A DNA stretch of 8,665 nt from Prevotellaceae bacterium (GTDB lineage Bacteria; Bacteroidota; Bacteroidia; Bacteroidales; UBA932): assembly GCA_031287815.1 (NCBI GenBank), contig JAITSM010000139.1, forward strand, positions 1-8,665, written 5' to 3'. This document shows, in pieces, positions 6,139 through 8,665 of the stretch (the stretch's first letter is position 1; each line of letters starts with the position of its first letter). The position numbers and the translations under genes were made by a program. Under the pieces are notes generated by a model. That model was not told the origin of the DNA, ran no database searches, and was given only the letters and a program-made list of their open reading frames with translations.

Positions 6139-7560
6139 ATGATTTCCTTTCTTATTGCTTTACTGTTCATGGTGGCCATGTATTTTGTGTACGGAAAATA
6201 TGTGGATAAAGTTTTTGCGCCGGACAAAAACCGCCCGACGCCCGCCTACACGCTTACCGACGGCGTGGATTACGTTCCCCTGTCGAACAAACGGATTTTC
6301 CTGATACAGTTCCTAAATATTGCCGGACTGGGGCCTATCTTCGGCGCTGTGATGGGCGCCATGTACGGGCCGGTGGTGTTTCTGTGGATTGTGTTCGGCA
6401 CGGTCTTCGGCGGCGCTGTGCACGACTACCTTTCGGGAATGATTTCGCTGCGCACTGACGGGAAAAGCCTGCCGGAAATTATCGGCGACCAGCTCGGCTG
6501 GACGGTGAAACAGGTGTTGCGCGGCTTCACTGTCCTTTTGATGATACTCGTGGGGGTGGTGTTCGTGTCGGGGCCGGCGGACTTGCTGACCAAACTGGCC
6601 AACGGCGCGGTGGATTACCGCATTTGGGTGGTCGTTATTTTCTGCTATTACATCATGGCGACGCTTTTTCCCATTGACAAAGTTATCGGGCGGATTTATC
6701 CGGTATTCGGGTTTGCCTTGCTGTTTATGGCTATAAGCATTTTGGCGGTATTGTTATTTCATCCGGGAAATATGACGGAATTGACCATCGCAAATCTTGG
6801 GAACAAACATCCCGATGCGGCGGAGTTGCCGCTGTTCCCCATGCTGTTTATTACGGTGGCATGCGGCGCTATTTCCGGGTTTCACGCCACCCAGTCGCCG
6901 CTCATGGCGCGCTGTTTGAAGAATGAAGCCGACGGGCGGAAAGTGTTTTTCGGCGCGATGGTGGCGGAAGGCATTGTAGCGTTGATATGGGCGGCCGCCG
7001 CTATGGCTTTCTTCAACGGGCTGGACGGCTTCCATAGTTTTATGAAAGCGAACAACAACAGCGCCGCTATTGTGGTCGATAAAATCGCCCATGGTTGGCT
7101 GGGATCATTCGGCGCGGTGCTGGCCTTGCTGGGCGTCATAGCTGCGCCGCTCACGTCGGCCGATACGGCATTCCGCTCGGCGCGCCTGATGATGGCGGAC
7201 TTTTTAAACTTTTCCCAGAAAAAACTGCGGAGCCGCATCATGGTGTCGGCGCCTTTGTTCGCCGTATGTATCCTGCTACTGCTGCTGAGTAAAGAAAGTT
7301 TCGACGTCATCTGGCGGTACTTTGCATGGTGCAACCAAACGCTGGCGGTGTTTACGCTATGGGCGATAACCGTATATCTGGCAAAGATGCGGAAGAATTA
7401 TTACATCACCCTCTTTCCTGCGCTGTTTATGACGGCTGTTTGCACTACTTATATCCTGATTGCTGCCGAAGGATTTGCCCTGCCGCCCATGTGGGCTTAT
7501 ATCATCGGCGGCGGCATAACGCTGTGGCTGCTTGCCTGCTTTTACTACGGAAAACGGTGA
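6139..7560 (+). CDS. cstA: CstA family carbon starvation / pyruvate transporter
   Basis: Polytopic inner-membrane protein of the CstA family. The Escherichia coli members CstA and BtsT take up pyruvate, and CstA has also been linked to peptide use during carbon starvation. At 473 residues it is the short form found in many Bacteroidota, well below the roughly 700 residues of the E. coli protein. Visible hallmarks are QFLNIAGLGPIFGAVMGAMYG (within the first 90 residues, shown here only as its start QFLNIAGLGPIFGA), VHDYLSGMISLRTDGKSLPE, a GFHATQSPLMARC segment in the middle, and TSADTAFRSARLMMADF in the C-terminal third. Hydrophobic segments spread over the whole length fit ten or more membrane helices. 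A frame-extending TTG at 6115 is rejected because it lies in the promoter box. The downstream gene is 132 nt away behind a repeat, so this is likely a single-gene unit. Substrate is inferred from the family. Confidence 0.92.
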   Translation: MISFLIALLFMVAMYFVYGKYVDKVFAPDKNRPTPAYTLTDGVDYVPLSNKRIFLIQFLNIAGLGPIFGAVMGAMYGPVVFLWIVFGTVFGGAVHDYLSGMISLRTDGKSLPEIIGDQLGWTVKQVLRGFTVLLMILVGVVFVSGPADLLTKLANGAVDYRIWVVVIFCYYIMATLFPIDKVIGRIYPVFGFALLFMAISILAVLLFHPGNMTELTIANLGNKHPDAAELPLFPMLFITVACGAISGFHATQSPLMARCLKNEADGRKVFFGAMVAEGIVALIWAAAAMAFFNGLDGFHSFMKANNNSAAIVVDKIAHGWLGSFGAVLALLGVIAAPLTSADTAFRSARLMMADFLNFSQKKLRSRIMVSAPLFAVCILLLLLSKESFDVIWRYFAWCNQTLAVFTLWAITVYLAKMRKNYYITLFPALFMTAVCTTYILIAAEGFALPPMWAYIIGGGITLWLLACFYYGKR

Positions 7561-7617
7561 AAGGGATGAAAGGGATGAATGCTGGCGCCAGCATCCTTCA
7601 TTCTCAATTCTCCATTA
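7561..7617. repeat. Perfect 16-bp palindrome with short tandem repeats on both sides
   Basis: Starting right after the cstA stop codon, AAGGGATGA occurs twice (7561-7578, a 9-bp period). The perfect palindrome ATGCTGGCGCCAGCAT (7579-7594) follows. To its right, units related to ATTCTCC with 7-bp period fill 7593-7617. The 11-mer TAATGGAGAAT from the upstream composite repeat (5966-5976) recurs here in inverted orientation at 7607-7617, which ties the two elements into one family. Confidence 0.75.
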
Positions 7618-7620
7618 AAA

Positions 7621-7660
7621 AAAAATCTGTGTAATCTGAAAAAATCTGTGTAAATCTGTG
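7621..7660 (+). repeat. Direct repeat of AAAAATCTGTGTAA
   Basis: The 14-mer AAAAATCTGTGTAA occurs at 7621-7634 and 7640-7653 (19-bp period), with a third partial copy AAATCTGTG at 7652-7660. ATCTGTGTAA-type sequences are common between genes in Bacteroidota. No clear promoter for the downstream hydrolase gene was found in this gap. Confidence 0.6.
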
Positions 7661-7692
7661 GGACAACTTTTAACTTGCGCCCTTCACGCCTT

Positions 7693-8463
7693 ATGACTAA
7701 ACTAACTTTTCTCGGCACCGGCACCTCACAGGGCGTTCCGGTGATTTCCTGCGATTGCGATGTTTGTTCTTCCGCCGACCCTCGCGATAAGCGGCTGCGC
7801 TCTTCGGCGCTCATTGAATCCAATGGCGTTTCCATCCTGGTGGATGCGGGGCCTGATTTCCGGCAACAGCTGTTGCGGGCGCAGGTAAAACAACTCAACG
7901 GCATTTTACTCACCCATGAGCACAAAGACCACACGGGCGGGCTGGACGATGTGCGGGCATTAAATTATACTTCTGGGCAGCCGGTGGACGTCTATGCCGA
8001 AGTGCGCGTACAGCAAGCCCTGAAGCGGGAGTATGCCTATGCCTTTGCCGAAGAAAAGTATCCGGGCGTGCCGGAATTTAATTTGATTACTATCGATGAA
8101 AATCCTTTTACGATAAAGGGCGTAACGGTATTACCCATTCGCGCGCTGCACCACCGGTTGCCAGTGCTGGGTTTCCGTATCGGCAGGATAGCCTACATCA
8201 CCGACGCCAGCTACATCGACAGCCGCGAAAAAGAGAAGCTGCATAACCTCGATATTTTGACATTAAATGTTATCCGCCGCACGCCGCACCTGTCGCATTT
8301 TTCACTGCCGGAAGCGTTGGCGCTGGCGGAAGAATTGCAGCCAAAGCAACTCTACCTCTCCCACCTCTCGCACCAAATAGAGCGGCACGCTGAACTGGCC
8401 GCCACCCTGCCGCATAACGTCGCCCCCGCCTACGACGGGCTTACCGTTTTTAGCCATACGTAG
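7693..8463 (+). CDS. Metallo-beta-lactamase-fold hydrolase, PhnP/RNase Z-like
   Basis: Zinc-dependent hydrolase of the metallo-beta-lactamase fold, 256 residues from the ATG at 7693. The metal-binding motif THEHKDH gives H75, H77, D79 and H80. Further likely ligands are H153 or H154 (ALHH), D171 (ITDASYID) and H224 (YLSHLSH). The N-terminal GTGTSQGVP (8-16) and a Cys cluster at 20, 22 and 25 (CDCDVC) resemble PhnP, the phosphoribosyl cyclic phosphodiesterase, whose crystal structure has a structural zinc on three Cys and a His. No phn genes stand nearby, so a role in phosphonate degradation is not supported; cyclic nucleotide or other phosphodiester cleavage is inference. No signal peptide, so cytoplasmic. 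The frame extends to a TTG at 7675, but the ATG gives the usual start MTKLTFLGTG. Confidence 0.88.
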   Translation: MTKLTFLGTGTSQGVPVISCDCDVCSSADPRDKRLRSSALIESNGVSILVDAGPDFRQQLLRAQVKQLNGILLTHEHKDHTGGLDDVRALNYTSGQPVDVYAEVRVQQALKREYAYAFAEEKYPGVPEFNLITIDENPFTIKGVTVLPIRALHHRLPVLGFRIGRIAYITDASYIDSREKEKLHNLDILTLNVIRRTPHLSHFSLPEALALAEELQPKQLYLSHLSHQIERHAELAATLPHNVAPAYDGLTVFSHT

Positions 8464-8534
8464 GAAACCTGCCGGCGTTTTTTTAAATCTTTAAATTTTT
8501 GAATCTTCCAAGCGTTCCTGTTTCTTAAATTTAT

Positions 8535-8564
8535 TTTGTATTTAAAAAAACTTTTCTACCTTTG
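8535..8564 (+). promoter_or_regulatory. Strong Bacteroidota promoter for a unit beyond the window
   Basis: TTTG (8535-8538) followed after 18 nt by TACCTTTG (8557-8564) fits the Bacteroidota -33/-7 consensus best of all the promoters in this window. Transcription would begin near 8571 and run at least 95 nt to the end of the window without an obvious long reading frame. The unit served lies to the right and is not visible. Confidence 0.7.
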
Positions 8565-8574
8565 CACCCGATTT

Positions 8575-8640
8575 ATGCTCTTTCTCATTTTGACCGCTTT
8601 TATTCTCCTTTTGAAATCTTCACAATTTCGAACTATCTGA
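8575..8640 (+). CDS. Possible 21-codon leader ORF, hydrophobic
   Basis: A short frame starts with ATG at 8575, only about 11 nt after the -7 box, and ends with TGA at 8638-8640. It would encode 21 residues with a hydrophobic N-terminal part (MLFLILTAFILLL) and then KSSQFRTI. It has no ribosome-binding site and could be chance in a T/C-rich leader. Its place right at the start of a transcript allows a leader peptide. Translation is not shown by the sequence. Confidence 0.2.
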   Translation: MLFLILTAFILLLKSSQFRTI

Positions 8641-8665
8641 ATAAAATTAAAACCCAAAGAAACGT

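Noticed and set aside
7001..7334. Minus-strand frames inside cstA (6754-7092 and 6882-7334)
   Set aside because: They are antisense to a conserved transporter gene and have no recognisable domains or start signals.
7558..7660. CRISPR-like array from the short repeats after cstA
   Set aside because: Repeats are 9-14 bp, adjacent or nearly so, with no spacers of uniform length and no cas genes nearby.
8464..8490. Possible intrinsic terminator after the hydrolase gene (CTGCCGGCG followed by seven T)
   Set aside because: The G+C-rich part and T run look right, but I could not form a stem longer than four pairs without mismatches.

Overview
The window looks like a chromosomal segment of a Bacteroidota bacterium, probably Bacteroidales-like. 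Three things point there: several promoters carry the Bacteroidota -7 box TAnnTTTG (often exactly TACCTTTG), one gene encodes a protein with a type IX secretion (Por) C-terminal sorting domain, and the gene families (PhoH, short CstA, secreted nitroreductase-fold protein, PhnP-like hydrolase) are typical of the phylum. No rRNA, tRNA, CRISPR array or transposase gene is visible.

Layout. (1) Positions 1-1314, plus strand: the 3' part of an unrecognised small gene, coupled by an ATGA overlap to a PhoH-family ATPase gene. (2) Positions about 1320-3120, minus strand: a clearly AT-richer block with an HEPN/MNT nucleotidyltransferase pair (toxin-antitoxin type, 31-nt overlap) and an outer-membrane beta-barrel protein gene. 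(3) Positions 3134-5140, minus strand: a 668-residue secreted T9SS cargo protein. (4) 5141-5251: a divergent promoter region. (5) 5252-5851, plus strand: an exported nitroreductase-fold protein. (6) 5852-6138 (287 nt without a gene): modular intergenic repeats followed by the cstA promoter. (7) 6139-7560: CstA-family transporter. (8) 7561-7692: another repeat module. (9) 7693-8463: PhnP/RNase Z-like metallo-beta-lactamase-fold hydrolase. (10) 8464-8665: a strong promoter and the leader of something beyond the window, with a possible 21-codon ORF in it.

The genes do not form one pathway. PhoH, CstA and the hydrolase are housekeeping or stress genes in separate transcription units. The T9SS cargo and the beta-barrel gene may be co-transcribed (34-nt gap). 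The HEPN/MNT pair has its own promoter box.

The most unusual feature is a family of intergenic elements at four places (3094-3118, 5856-5922, 5968-6080, 7561-7617). Each combines a palindromic core (full or half of TGGCTGGCGCCAGCCA) with short tandem repeats, nearly all of 7-bp period, on one or both sides. One copy sits between perfect 7-bp direct repeats at the start of the beta-barrel gene, so the first ATG of that reading frame belongs to the repeat. Heptameric short tandem repeats are known from cyanobacterial genomes. I do not know of a described family with this palindromic junction.
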